Shown in pieces: positions 38,959-47,477 of a DNA stretch of 64,000 bases. Below the pieces are notes generated by a model. It saw only the letters and a list, made by a program, of their open reading frames with translations. It was not told the origin of the DNA and searched no databases. Source of the DNA: Pseudaquidulcibacter saccharophilus. Lineage in GTDB: Bacteria > Pseudomonadota > Alphaproteobacteria > Caulobacterales > Aquidulcibacteraceae. The stretch covers positions 558,001 through 622,000 of the forward strand of contig NZ_JAHWUS010000001.1 of NCBI RefSeq assembly GCF_019455445.1, read 5' to 3'. The translations under genes were made by a program, and so were the position numbers. Each line of letters starts with the position of its first letter. The stretch's first letter is position 1.

Positions 38959-39381
38959 CTATTTTGCCCCATTTCCGAAAATTGTTGAAAGATTTTCGCT
39001 GGAATCAATAATATCTTGCAAACTATATTGATTTAACTCCTTAACAAAAGCAGCAAGTGCCTTGTGCAAAGGTAATGGTAACGAACACGACCCCGCAATT
39101 TTACAACCAATACAGTCAATAAGCCTCATGTCAGGTTCAAAACGTTTTACAAATTCACCAAGATTGATTTTATCTGGCGCTTTTGAAAGCCGCATTCCGC
39201 CACCGCGCCCTTTGAAACTTTCAATATATTCATATTTAACCAAGTCTTGGACGATTTTTACCAAATGGTTTTGTGAGATTTTATAGAAATCGGCAATTTC
39301 ACCAACAGTTGTTAGTTCTGTACGTGGTGCCAAGAATAGCAAAACCCTTATTGCATAGTCAGTGTAACGTGTAAGCCTCAT
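38959..39381 (-). CDS. nsrR: Rrf2-family nitric-oxide-sensing repressor NsrR
   Basis: A 140-residue Rrf2 protein. The winged helix contains YTDYAIRVLLFLAP, QNHLVKIVQDLVKYEY and RGRGGGMRLSKAPD. Three cysteines (90, 93, 99 in DCIGCKIAGSC) are in the NsrR pattern for an Fe-S cluster that is destroyed by NO. It is divergent from the quinol NO reductase gene, and two 23-bp palindromes lie in the 158-bp shared region, so it almost certainly represses that gene and possibly itself. Confidence 0.9.
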   Translation of the reverse strand: MRLTRYTDYAIRVLLFLAPRTELTTVGEIADFYKISQNHLVKIVQDLVKYEYIESFKGRGGGMRLSKAPDKINLGEFVKRFEPDMRLIDCIGCKIAGSCSLPLPLHKALAAFVKELNQYSLQDIIDSSENLSTIFGNGAK

Positions 39382-39444
39382 ATAATTCCTTTAGATGTAA
39401 ATCCCAACAAAATAATGCGACATAAACGCGCAATATGCAAATCA

Positions 39445-39467
39445 AATATGTATTTAAAATAAATATT
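39445..39467. promoter_or_regulatory. NsrR-type operator 1
   Basis: Left arm AATATGTATTT, centre A, right arm AAATAAATATT: an 11-1-11 inverted repeat with one mismatched pair, in the NsrR consensus format. Confidence 0.75.
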
Positions 39468-39482
39468 ATAGTATTGCATAAA

Positions 39483-39505
39483 AATATGTAGAGAAAATAC
39501 ATATT
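39483..39505. promoter_or_regulatory. NsrR-type operator 2
   Basis: Left arm AATATGTAGAG, centre A, right arm AAATACATATT. The outer eight bases of each arm pair perfectly. It starts 38 bp after operator 1 and lies 35 bp before the NO reductase ATG. Confidence 0.75.
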
Positions 39506-39539
39506 AAGTCATTGTGGTGACTTATTACAGGAGGCAAAA

Positions 39540-41786
39540 ATGACAACAACTAAAAAATTGTGGCTGGGGCTGATAAGTCTTTTAATAGTCACTTTTGCAA
39601 TTATGTTGGGGCTTGGGGGCGATCTTTTCCGTACCAAGCCGCCAATTCCCGAAAAAATCGTCACTCAAAGTGGGCAGTTGCTATATAGCAAAGATGACAT
39701 CCAAAATGGTCAAAAAGTTTGGCAGTCTATGGGTGGTATGGAGCTTGGCTCAATTTGGGGGCATGGCGCATTGGTTGCGCCTGATTGGTCAGCAGATTGG
39801 TTGCACCGTGAAATCGTAAATATTCTTGATGAACGGGCGCAAAAGCAATTCGGCAAAAATTTTGCGGCACTTGATGAGGGGCAACAAGCGCTTTTAAGCA
39901 CAAATTTAAAAATTGAATTCCGTAAAAATACTTATAACCCAAATAGTGGGGTTTTGATTGTTTCAGATGAACGCGCCGATGCAATCAAAAAAACTGCGGC
40001 TTATTATGACAGCTTATTTTCTTCTGATGTGAAAACCCATCAAGATAGAGAAACCTTTGCCATGAAAGAAGGCACAGTTCCCGATGCGGCGCGCCGTCAT
40101 GAAATGACCGCCTTTTACTTTTGGACCGCATGGGCCGCGGGGACAGATCGCCCTGAAAAAGTGGGTGTAAGCTATACTAATAACTGGCCTTATGAACCAT
40201 TGATTGGCAATAAGGTTACTTCTGGCGCTTATGTTTGGTCATTATTCTCAGTTCTTTTCTTGATTGCAGGTATCGGCCTTTTGGGTTGGCATTATGCCGG
40301 ATGGCATGCCAAAGAAGAGCATTTGGTTCCGCCAAAAACTGATCCGTTAAAAGGGATTCAACTAACCCCATCAATGAAGGCAACCGCCAAATATTTTTGG
40401 GTCGTGATTGCATTGATGTTGGTGCAAATCTTATTGGGTGCAACCACCGCGCATTATCAGGTTGAGGGACAAGAGGCTTATGGTCTTAAAATCGCGGAAT
40501 TTTTGCCATATAGTTTGACACGTTCTTGGCATACACAATTGGCAGTATTATGGATTGCAACCGCGTGGCTTGGCACCGGATTATACATTGCGCCGGCAAT
40601 TTCCGGTCATGAACCAAAGTTTCAGGCATTGGGCGTAAACTTCTTATTTTTATGTTTATTGATTATCGTTGTGGGCGCATTTGCCGGCCAATGGTTCTCA
40701 GTGATGCAAAAAATGGGTCTTGCCCAAAGTTTCTGGTTTGGTCACCAAGGTTGGGAATATGTTGATATTGGTCGCTTTTGGCAGATGTTCTTATTTATCG
40801 GGCTTATCTTGTGGTTGTTCTTGGTTGGTCGTGCATTATTGCCAGCCCTAAAACGTAAAGACGAGCTAAAATCAATCGTCAGCCTTTTATTCCTTTCAAC
40901 AATCGCCATTGGTTTGATGTATGGTGCGGGTCTTATGTATGGATCAAACAGCCATATTTCAGTTGTCGAATACTGGCGCTGGTGGGTTGTTCATTTGTGG
41001 GTTGAAGGCTTCTTTGAGGTTTTTGCCGTAGCCGTTATTAGCTTCTTATTTGTTAAATTGGGCTTGGTACGTGGCGAATCCGCAACCAAAAACGTTTTAT
41101 TCGCAACCATAGTGTTTATGGCGGGCGGCGTGATTGGTATGTTCCACCATCTATATTTTGTGGGAACTACAACTGCGGGTGTTGCATTTGGTGCGGCGTT
41201 CTCTGCGCTTGAAGTTGTACCATTGGCATTGATTGGTTTTGAGGCCTATGAGACTGTGCAACAATCAAAATCAACCGAATGGATGAAAAGATATAAATTC
41301 CCAATCCTTTTCTTCCTTGCAGTTTCATTCTGGAATTTGGTTGGCGCTGGTCTATTTGGTTTCTTAATCAATACCCCAATCGCGCTTTATTATATGCAGG
41401 GGCTAAACCTTACTCCGCTTCATGGTCATACCGCATTATTTGGGGTTTATGGCATGTTGGGAATTGGCTTGATGTTATTCTGTTTGCGTGGTTTGCGCGA
41501 TGAATATCAATGGTCAGAAAAACTTTTGAACGCATCATTCTGGGCATTTAATATTGGTCTTTCCTTGATGGCATTATGTACATTATTGCCGATGGGCTTG
41601 TTGCAGCTAAGTGCAGCTTTTGACCACGGATATTGGTATGCCCGCTCTGCTGAATTTATGTCTAAACCAATTTTTGACTTATTGGTTTGGATGCGCATGC
41701 CTGGTGATTTAATTTTTGCCAGTGGCTCTGTCCTTTTGGCGCTATTCGTACTTAGCCAATGGACAATTGCAAAAAAAGATAAATAA
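39540..41786 (+). CDS. norZ: quinol-dependent nitric oxide reductase (single-subunit qNor)
   Basis: A 748-residue haem-copper-superfamily membrane enzyme reducing 2 NO to N2O with quinol electrons. The N-terminal extracytoplasmic cytochrome-like domain lacks the haem c CxxCH motif, as expected for qNor. The catalytic part has about 12 helices with histidines in SLTRSWHTQLAVLWIA, WWVVHLWVEGFFEVF and MFHHLYFVGTT, plus PLHGHTALFGVYG. A strong ribosome site (AGGAGG) precedes the ATG. With no nitrite reductase nearby, NO detoxification is more likely than denitrification. Confidence 0.95.
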   Translation: MTTTKKLWLGLISLLIVTFAIMLGLGGDLFRTKPPIPEKIVTQSGQLLYSKDDIQNGQKVWQSMGGMELGSIWGHGALVAPDWSADWLHREIVNILDERAQKQFGKNFAALDEGQQALLSTNLKIEFRKNTYNPNSGVLIVSDERADAIKKTAAYYDSLFSSDVKTHQDRETFAMKEGTVPDAARRHEMTAFYFWTAWAAGTDRPEKVGVSYTNNWPYEPLIGNKVTSGAYVWSLFSVLFLIAGIGLLGWHYAGWHAKEEHLVPPKTDPLKGIQLTPSMKATAKYFWVVIALMLVQILLGATTAHYQVEGQEAYGLKIAEFLPYSLTRSWHTQLAVLWIATAWLGTGLYIAPAISGHEPKFQALGVNFLFLCLLIIVVGAFAGQWFSVMQKMGLAQSFWFGHQGWEYVDIGRFWQMFLFIGLILWLFLVGRALLPALKRKDELKSIVSLLFLSTIAIGLMYGAGLMYGSNSHISVVEYWRWWVVHLWVEGFFEVFAVAVISFLFVKLGLVRGESATKNVLFATIVFMAGGVIGMFHHLYFVGTTTAGVAFGAAFSALEVVPLALIGFEAYETVQQSKSTEWMKRYKFPILFFLAVSFWNLVGAGLFGFLINTPIALYYMQGLNLTPLHGHTALFGVYGMLGIGLMLFCLRGLRDEYQWSEKLLNASFWAFNIGLSLMALCTLLPMGLLQLSAAFDHGYWYARSAEFMSKPIFDLLVWMRMPGDLIFASGSVLLALFVLSQWTIAKKDK

Positions 41787-41801
41787 CACACTCCAAAGAA
41801 C

Positions 41802-41834
41802 TCGGGGGTGCAGATTTTGTACCCCCGATTTTTG
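41802..41834 (+). terminator. terminator between norZ and sirB2
   Basis: Arms TCGGGGGT (41802-41809) and ACCCCCGA (41821-41828), then TTTTTGTG. It is only 13 bp before the SirB2 ribosome site, so read-through may still occur. Confidence 0.85.
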
Positions 41835-41849
41835 TGTTAAGAGGAAATG

Positions 41850-42242
41850 ATGATTGAATTTTATCCGCAGATTTTATTGGTGCACATTTGGGCGATTTCT
41901 TTGTCGGGTGCATTGTTTTTTACACGCGCATTGGCGTCATTATTTGGTGCAAAATGGTGCCATTTGCTTGGGGTAAGAATTCTAAGCTATTTGATTGATA
42001 CAACCCTTTTGACTGCGGCGGCGATTCTTTACACAATTTTACCCAAAGAGATTTTTGCCAATGGTTGGCTTCATTTAAAATTATTATTGGTGGTTTTATA
42101 TATCGTCTTTGGCTTTGTCGCGATGCGTAAAAGCAACCCAAAAAACATTCGGGTTATATTACTTTTGCTGTCCGCAATTTGTTATGTACTAATCATTGGG
42201 ATTGCGATTAATCACCACCCATTAGGTTGGTTTTATTCGTAA
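41850..42242 (+). CDS. SirB2-family membrane protein
   Basis: A 130-residue protein with four membrane helices. The wording LVHIWAISLSGALFFTRALA, RILSYLIDTTLLTAAAILY, GWLHLKLLLVVLYIVFGFVA fits the SirB2 (DUF, PF04247-type) family, whose function is unclear; some members sit beside respiratory or haem-copper oxidase genes. GAGG at 41841 favours ATG 41850 over 41847. It follows norZ on the same strand and overlaps the convergent GST gene by 10 bp. Confidence 0.82.
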   Translation: MIEFYPQILLVHIWAISLSGALFFTRALASLFGAKWCHLLGVRILSYLIDTTLLTAAAILYTILPKEIFANGWLHLKLLLVVLYIVFGFVAMRKSNPKNIRVILLLLSAICYVLIIGIAINHHPLGWFYS

Positions 42243-42910
42243 ATCGTGTCCCACGGGCCAGCATTAAATGGCTTCCACCCCTCTAGTGCAGATTGTTCCC
42301 ATTCCAGCCAATCAGCATGTGATAAAAGGGTTTCGCAATATTCACGTGCCGCATCAGAAATTGTAACATTATAGGTGCGAAGGCGTGACGCAATTGGCGT
42401 ATAAAAGGCATCAACAATCCCTGGTGTGTCGCCAAACAAGAATTTACCACCAAAATCGCTGCGGGTTATGGTGAAAATATCTTCGACACGCTTTATTTCA
42501 AATCTTGTGTCTTCATCCCAATCTTGTTCTTTGACACGGCGTTTTAAATTATGCGCCATATTATTTCTTAATGACGAAAAGCCTGAATGCATTTCACAAG
42601 TTAGTGCGCGGGCAAAGGCACGTGCCTTGGCATCTTTGGGATAAAGATTGGCATTGGGTGCAATCTCGTTAATATATTCGGCGATTGCCAATGAATCCCA
42701 AATTAAAAGGTCCTTATGCTGTAAAATTGGGACGCAGCCAGTTGGTGATAATTCAAGAACATCTCTTATTTGTCTTTTGCCATAGCCAGCTTGGTCAAGG
42801 TCAATATCAATAATATTAAAATTCAACCCCGAATATTTCATAACTAAATAGCCGCGAATTGACCATGATGAATAAACGCGGTTGCCAACATAAAGGGTTA
42901 AATCAGACAT
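42233..42910 (-). CDS. glutathione S-transferase family protein
   Basis: A 225-residue two-domain GST. Thioredoxin-like N-terminus: LYVGNRVYSSWSIRGYLVMK with catalytic Ser, then SPTGCVPILQHKDLLIWDSLAIAEYI carrying cis-Pro and the Asp-Ser pair. The helical C-terminus includes FLFGDTPGIVDAFYTPIA. It starts inside the end of the DUF3445 gene (8-bp overlap) and so is coupled to it. Substrate unknown. Confidence 0.9.
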   Translation of the reverse strand: MSDLTLYVGNRVYSSWSIRGYLVMKYSGLNFNIIDIDLDQAGYGKRQIRDVLELSPTGCVPILQHKDLLIWDSLAIAEYINEIAPNANLYPKDAKARAFARALTCEMHSGFSSLRNNMAHNLKRRVKEQDWDEDTRFEIKRVEDIFTITRSDFGGKFLFGDTPGIVDAFYTPIASRLRTYNVTISDAAREYCETLLSHADWLEWEQSALEGWKPFNAGPWDTIYE

Positions 42911-43724
42911 GGTTTTCCTTTTTATAAGTTTGTAATAAATGATTTACGTGACGTTCAAGATGTGACCATTTTTTATAGGTTCGGACATTTTGCGGTGCAT
43001 TTTCCCACGCATTGGCGAAATATTGGCGCGCCACATCATCCTTTAAAATATCGCTCACTTTGGTAAGGCGTATACGGATTGTGAATAATAAAGCGCCAGT
43101 TTCAGGAAGTAATCTTATGGTCTGTCGCTCGACACGTTCAAACAACATTTCACCGGCATTATTAACATCGCCATCATCAGCCAATTTTCGCAAAATTGCG
43201 CCATCGGGCGTATAGCGTTGGTTTGACCATTGCACTGTCCAATTAAAGCGCTCAAGAATGCTTTCTGGTTTTAAATTATCAAAAATTCGCGCAATCCTGT
43301 CGGAAAGTTTGAAATCACCGGTCGGGATTGGTTCATGTAATAAATGAAGTGATTTACCAAGTGCATATTCGGCATTAAAAAACGTTGGTGAACACAATGA
43401 CAATGCAATTAATTGCCATTCACCACCCCGTTTTGCCATAATGATTGTATCATCAGAAATATGGCGTGATATTGCCTTTAGGGGTGGTTCATCACTCCTA
43501 TAATCTTTGCCAATATTCTTCGCGATAATTTTTGCGGCCTCAATTTGTTCGGGCATTGAATCGTCAAAGGCGGCAAATACGGGCTCATTATCAAGAAGGG
43601 CTTGCTTTTCCGCCAAAAAATATGCGCCATCATCGGGCAAAAGCCATTCACTTTCCAAAATTGGTTTTAAACCAACTTGAAACTGCGGTGGTGTTTTTAA
43701 ATTCTCACTTACATGATAGCGCAA
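42903..43724 (-). CDS. DUF3445 haem-dependent oxidative N-demethylase-like protein
   Basis: A 273-residue DUF3445 protein, the family of the alpha subunit of haem-dependent oxidative N-demethylase (dimethylamine breakdown). Family phrases are LLHEPIPTGDF, LERFNWTVQWSNQR and FERVERQTIRLLPETGALLFTIR. The other subunits are absent, so the reaction here is unproven. The frame has a stop directly before TTG 43724 and no in-frame ATG or GTG in the family-conserved N-terminus, so a TTG start is required. Operon with the GST. Confidence 0.83.
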   Translation of the reverse strand: MRYHVSENLKTPPQFQVGLKPILESEWLLPDDGAYFLAEKQALLDNEPVFAAFDDSMPEQIEAAKIIAKNIGKDYRSDEPPLKAISRHISDDTIIMAKRGGEWQLIALSLCSPTFFNAEYALGKSLHLLHEPIPTGDFKLSDRIARIFDNLKPESILERFNWTVQWSNQRYTPDGAILRKLADDGDVNNAGEMLFERVERQTIRLLPETGALLFTIRIRLTKVSDILKDDVARQYFANAWENAPQNVRTYKKWSHLERHVNHLLQTYKKENHV

Positions 43725-43740
43725 TTAGCCCAAACCCTAT

Positions 43741-44196
43741 CTATAATTCAACTTCGACAGGGCAGTTAAGCGTATTGGCAATGAAGCATGCCTCATGTGC
43801 CTTGTGATGAATTTCGTGCAATTGTTCGCTTGATGGTTCTTCGCCCACAAAAACCATTTTTGGGTGAAGTGTGACAAGGGTTATACCAACTTTGCCATCC
43901 TCACGTTTGGTCATTTTGCCTTCGGGATTGTCTTCGTATGAATCAACCACAAACCCTGCCTTGCGCGTGAAATCGAGGGCAAACAACATATGGCACGATG
44001 CAACCGCTGCCACCAATAATTCTTCGGGGTCGGCGGCATCAACCTTGGACAAGGGGGGGCGAACTGATTCCGGCGCAGATGAACCCGCAATCGAAACCCC
44101 GCCGTCAAATGAAATTAAATGCCCGCGTGAATATTTGGCGTCTGAAAATACGGCATCGCCCCGTTCCCAATTAATTTTTGCGGTATGTAAAGACAT
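43741..44196 (-). CDS. OsmC/Ohr family peroxide-reducing protein
   Basis: A 151-residue OsmC-fold protein. The two redox cysteines expected for the family are in ELLVAAVASCHMLFALDF and HEACFIANTLNCPVEVEL (the relevant Cys pair spans the two motifs). HLISFDGG near the start matches the OsmC rather than Ohr wording. It probably reduces organic hydroperoxides. Separated by 16 bp from the DUF3445 gene on the same strand, so possibly cotranscribed. Confidence 0.9.
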   Translation of the reverse strand: MSLHTAKINWERGDAVFSDAKYSRGHLISFDGGVSIAGSSAPESVRPPLSKVDAADPEELLVAAVASCHMLFALDFTRKAGFVVDSYEDNPEGKMTKREDGKVGITLVTLHPKMVFVGEEPSSEQLHEIHHKAHEACFIANTLNCPVEVEL

Positions 44197-44200
44197 TTGG

Positions 44201-44253
44201 TTCCCTTTTATTTAAAATAATGCCGAATATTTATTTCATAAATATCCGGCATT
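44201..44253 (-). terminator. hairpin after the von Willebrand lipoprotein gene
   Basis: AATGCCG-A-ATATTTA (44219-44233) pairs with TAAATAT-C-CGGCATT (44239-44253), one mismatch, loop TTTCA. On the minus strand it is followed by ATTTTAAATAAAA. It separates this gene from osmC. Confidence 0.7.
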
Positions 44254-44261
44254 ACAAGTCA

Positions 44262-46058
44262 TTATTTATCTTTATCCCCATTAAGATGTGACAAAGATTT
44301 TGCCTTTTCAACTAGTTTTACAAATTCTGCTTTATAACCAAATTGGTCGTTTGCCTTTGCACCATTAGCAAGTGTTGCAATGTCATCATAAGAATAATTA
44401 CCAATCCACGGGTCGCCGCGTAGCTTTTGACCAAAGGCAGCAACCGCAAGGGCAAAGCGGGTTTTATCAGGCGCATCACTTAAATTATCATAGACATCTT
44501 TTCGTGTAATCGCGCGCTCAGTTAGCTTTGAAGTGGTTTCACCAGGTAATTTATAACGTAACCTTAAAAATGCGATTTCACCGTTTTTATTTGGTTTGGT
44601 TGCACTTTCTTTTTGATAACGCAGTGGGTCAACCGATTCTTTACCGCCAACCGGGGTGATTTCATAAATTGCGGTTACTTGGTGGCCTTTACCAATTTCA
44701 CCAGCATCAACCTTATCATTATTGAAGTCTTCGCGGTTCAATTTGCGGGTTTCATAACCAATCAAGCGCCATTCAGAAACATAGGCGGGATTAAATTCAA
44801 TCTGTGCCTTCACGTCATTGGCAATTGGGAACATATTACCTTGGAAATCATCGCGTAATACGCGGCGCGCCTCGGAAAGGCTATCAAGATAGGCGGCAAT
44901 ACCATTTCCATTTTGCGCCAATTCTTGCATCATATCGTCATTATAATTGCCGCGTCCGAATCCAAATACTGAAAGATAAATGCCTTTGTCTTTTTTCTCG
45001 GTAACAAAGTCTTTTAATTTACGCGGGTCGGTGATGCCCACGTTGAAATCACCGTCGGTCATAAGTACGACACGATTAACCGCATCCTTTTTGAAGTTCT
45101 TTTCAGCAAGTTTATAGGCAAGCTCGATACCCTCTGCCCCTGCCGTAGAGCCGCCGGCCTCAAGCCCCTCTAATGCGCAGACAATAGTTCTTGTATCGCT
45201 GCCTTTGGTGGGTTCAAGTAATGTACCACTTGCACCCGCATAAACCACAACTGAAACCCGATCATCGGCGGTCAATTGTGGAAGCATGGTATAAATCGCC
45301 TTTTTGGCAAGCGGCAATTTATCTTCTGAATACATTGATCCCGAAACATCAAGCAATAGCACAAGGTTTAACGGTGGTCGTTTATCGCTTGGTGCTTCAT
45401 AGCCATTAACACCGATATGGATAATTTGCTTGTCTTTATTCCAAGGTGAGGGGGCAATTGCAACATCGGTTGCAAATGGCACGCTTTTGTCATGGGTTTT
45501 TGAGTAATCGTATTTGAAATAGTTCAAAAACTCTTCAACCCGCACCGCATCAGATGGCGGTAGACGCTCATCTTCATTAATAAATCTTCTGGCGTTGGTA
45601 TAAGATGCAGTATCAACCTCCATTGCAAAGGTTGAGGTTGCCTCCTCGGCAACACGTTTTACGCTATTGATGGCGGCATTAGGGTATTTTTCAGTGTCTT
45701 GTACTTTTTGCGGCGCTATTTGCCCATTCGCTATTTTGCTTCCGGTAACAATAATACTATTTGACGGGAGCGCCCTTCTTTCAGCAATAGGTGCCGGTGG
45801 TGGTGGCGGTGGGGCCATTACCGCAACAGAAGGCTGCGGCATTGGTGAAGGCATCCCAACCATCGGCGGATGTTTGCTATATGGATATGAATTGTCGGCT
45901 TCTTTTACTTTCGGACACTCAAATTTAGAAACATCAATTTCTTTTGCGGTGTCTTCTTTAATATCAGCACTTTTTGCTTCATGCGCGCAAGCAACTACTT
46001 GCGACGCCAAAAGCGAAACAATTGCAATATTGCTTATGATTCTATGACTTCTGCCCAT
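44262..46058 (-). CDS. YfbK-like von Willebrand factor A lipoprotein
   Basis: A 598-residue surface or periplasmic protein. The N-terminal signal peptide ends LLASQVVAC (lipobox-like, Cys 24), followed by a proline run (about 83-90) and an IIVTGSKI stretch. Then comes the family N-domain (FAMEVDTASYTNARRFI, RVEEFLNYFKYDY), a VWA domain with the MIDAS residues in LLLDVSGSMYSEDKL and VVLMTDGDFNVG, and a C-terminal DUF3520 region (RLRYKLPGE, ARFAL-like). Homologs are annotated YfbK and bind divalent metal through the MIDAS. Partner unknown. Monocistronic. Confidence 0.88.
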   Translation of the reverse strand: MGRSHRIISNIAIVSLLASQVVACAHEAKSADIKEDTAKEIDVSKFECPKVKEADNSYPYSKHPPMVGMPSPMPQPSVAVMAPPPPPPAPIAERRALPSNSIIVTGSKIANGQIAPQKVQDTEKYPNAAINSVKRVAEEATSTFAMEVDTASYTNARRFINEDERLPPSDAVRVEEFLNYFKYDYSKTHDKSVPFATDVAIAPSPWNKDKQIIHIGVNGYEAPSDKRPPLNLVLLLDVSGSMYSEDKLPLAKKAIYTMLPQLTADDRVSVVVYAGASGTLLEPTKGSDTRTIVCALEGLEAGGSTAGAEGIELAYKLAEKNFKKDAVNRVVLMTDGDFNVGITDPRKLKDFVTEKKDKGIYLSVFGFGRGNYNDDMMQELAQNGNGIAAYLDSLSEARRVLRDDFQGNMFPIANDVKAQIEFNPAYVSEWRLIGYETRKLNREDFNNDKVDAGEIGKGHQVTAIYEITPVGGKESVDPLRYQKESATKPNKNGEIAFLRLRYKLPGETTSKLTERAITRKDVYDNLSDAPDKTRFALAVAAFGQKLRGDPWIGNYSYDDIATLANGAKANDQFGYKAEFVKLVEKAKSLSHLNGDKDK

Positions 46059-46150
46059 TTTTTCGACCTTCCTTAATTCCCATATTAATTAAGGTTAATA
46101 TGCCATAAAATTTGACACTTAAAAGGCTTAAATGGGGCGAAAAAAAGAAT

Positions 46151-46393
46151 TTAACCTAAAACTTCAACCGTATATGATTCGATTACAAGATTGGCCAAAA
46201 GCTTTTGCGCCATTTCAACGGCGCGGGCCTTGGCCTTTTCTTTATCGGTTTCGTTAACTTCAAGCTCAATAGCCTTGCCGATGCGCACATCCGCAACTTC
46301 ATCAAAGCCCAGTGTGTGAAGTGCATGCGCAACCGCGCGGCCTTGTGGATCTAGCACACCGTTTTTAAGTTTTACATCAACACGAATTTTCAT
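46151..46393 (-). CDS. purS: phosphoribosylformylglycinamidine synthase subunit PurS
   Basis: An 80-residue PurS: VDVKLKNGVLDPQGRAVAHA, then FDEVADVRIGKAIELEV and MAQKLLANLVIESYTVEVL. It bridges PurL and PurQ in the FGAM synthase complex. It follows purC by 4 bp in the same operon. purQ, normally next, is not here: the DNA after purS leads to the von Willebrand gene. purL lies 36 kb away at 10239. Confidence 0.95.
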   Translation of the reverse strand: MKIRVDVKLKNGVLDPQGRAVAHALHTLGFDEVADVRIGKAIELEVNETDKEKAKARAVEMAQKLLANLVIESYTVEVLG

Positions 46394-46397
46394 AAAT

Positions 46398-47147
46398 CTA
46401 ACCTTCTACGAATGCACCATTTGGATCTTTGAATATGCCAAGGCGGGTGGCAACTTCGGTATAGGCTTCTGAAAGCCCGCCCAAATCCTGACGGAAACGA
46501 TCTTTATCAAGTTTATTGCCATCACGCGCGTCCCAAAGGCGGCATGAATCTGGGCTGATTTCATCGGCAAGAACTGTTCTTACCATTTCACCTTCAAACA
46601 GACGACCAAACTCAAGTTTGAAGTCGACAAGGCGAATACCAACACCGGCAAATAAGCCAGACAAATAATCATTAATTCTAAGTGCAAGCGCCATAATGTC
46701 ATCAAGCTCTTGGGTTGCAGCCCAATTGAATGCAGTAATATGTTCTTCGCTTACAAGTGGGTCACCTAATGCGTCATGTTTATAATAAAACTCAACGATT
46801 GAACGTGGTAAAACCTCGCCCTCTGGGATGCCAAGGCGTTTAGAAATAGAGCCAGCGGCGACGTTACGCACAACCACCTCAAGCGGGATGATTTCCACTT
46901 CACGAATAAGCTGCTCACGCATATTTAGGCGACGAATAAAGTGGGTTGGAATCCCAATTGAATTAAGCTGGGTCATAATGAATTCGGAAATGCGATTATT
47001 TAAAACGCCTTTTCCTTCGATTATGGCATGCTTTTGCGCATTGAATGCGGTCGCATCATCCTTGAAATATTGGATATAAGTACCCGGTTCAGGGCCCTCA
47101 TAAAGAATTTTTGCTTTACCTTCATAAATTTTCTTGCGCCGTGACAT
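46398..47147 (-). CDS. purC: phosphoribosylaminoimidazole-succinocarboxamide synthase
   Basis: A 249-residue SAICAR synthetase joining CAIR and aspartate with ATP. Seen are [15 protein letters not shown] (ATP loop), [40 protein letters not shown] and [14 protein letters not shown]. Length is normal for the single-domain type. First gene of purC-purS. Its leader contains an unusually long hairpin at 47185-47235. Confidence 0.96.
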   Translation of the reverse strand: MSRRKKIYEGKAKILYEGPEPGTYIQYFKDDATAFNAQKHAIIEGKGVLNNRISEFIMTQLNSIGIPTHFIRRLNMREQLIREVEIIPLEVVVRNVAAGSISKRLGIPEGEVLPRSIVEFYYKHDALGDPLVSEEHITAFNWAATQELDDIMALALRINDYLSGLFAGVGIRLVDFKLEFGRLFEGEMVRTVLADEISPDSCRLWDARDGNKLDKDRFRQDLGGLSEAYTEVATRLGIFKDPNGAFVEG

Positions 47148-47477
47148 CCGAAGCCCTCAACAGGTTAAATTTTAATAATAGTGCAACCGGTACATTGCGT
47201 ATTTTGATTTCGCCAAAATACAAAATGTACCGGTTTCCTTTATTTGTCGCATTATTTAATGCAAAAAATCGCACACACCTTTTTCGCAAAATGCTCTATC
47301 ACATTGACTATATGTGAAGCAATCTGGCTTATACGCTTTTTATACTGTTTTGTGCAAGCAAAGGCGGTAAAAATACATAAATATTCACATTTATACTCTA
47401 GTCTGCCTTGATTATGAAACAGACCTTGAATATTGGCATCACTGCGATATATTTAAAGTATAAACCGGGGATAAATT
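47148..47477. other. 330-bp intergenic region, purC to zeta inhibitor gene
   Basis: Shared upstream region of two divergent transcription units. It holds the long inverted repeat at 47185-47235 near purC. Toward the zeta gene I see AT-rich promoter-like sequence including TTGACT near 47303, but no second element I can name and no gene. Confidence 0.6.
47185..47235. promoter_or_regulatory. long inverted repeat in the purC leader
   Basis: Outer arms AACCGGTACATT (47185-47196) and AATGTACCGGTT (47224-47235) pair perfectly over 12 bp. Inner arms GTATTTT (47199-47205) and AAAATAC (47215-47221) add 7 bp, with a small internal loop and a 9-nt apex. It begins 38 bp upstream of the purC ATG. No T-run follows on either strand, so it is not a usual terminator. 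Operator or RNA element. Confidence 0.8.

Noticed and set aside
39540-41786. norZ as part of a denitrification island
   Set aside because: No nitrite or nitrous oxide reductase, no NnrR or Nor accessory genes. The NsrR pairing points to NO detoxification.
47111-47317. Plus-strand open frame across the purC start and leader
   Set aside because: It overlaps the purC coding end antisense and the inverted repeat, has no ribosome site, and its product resembles nothing.
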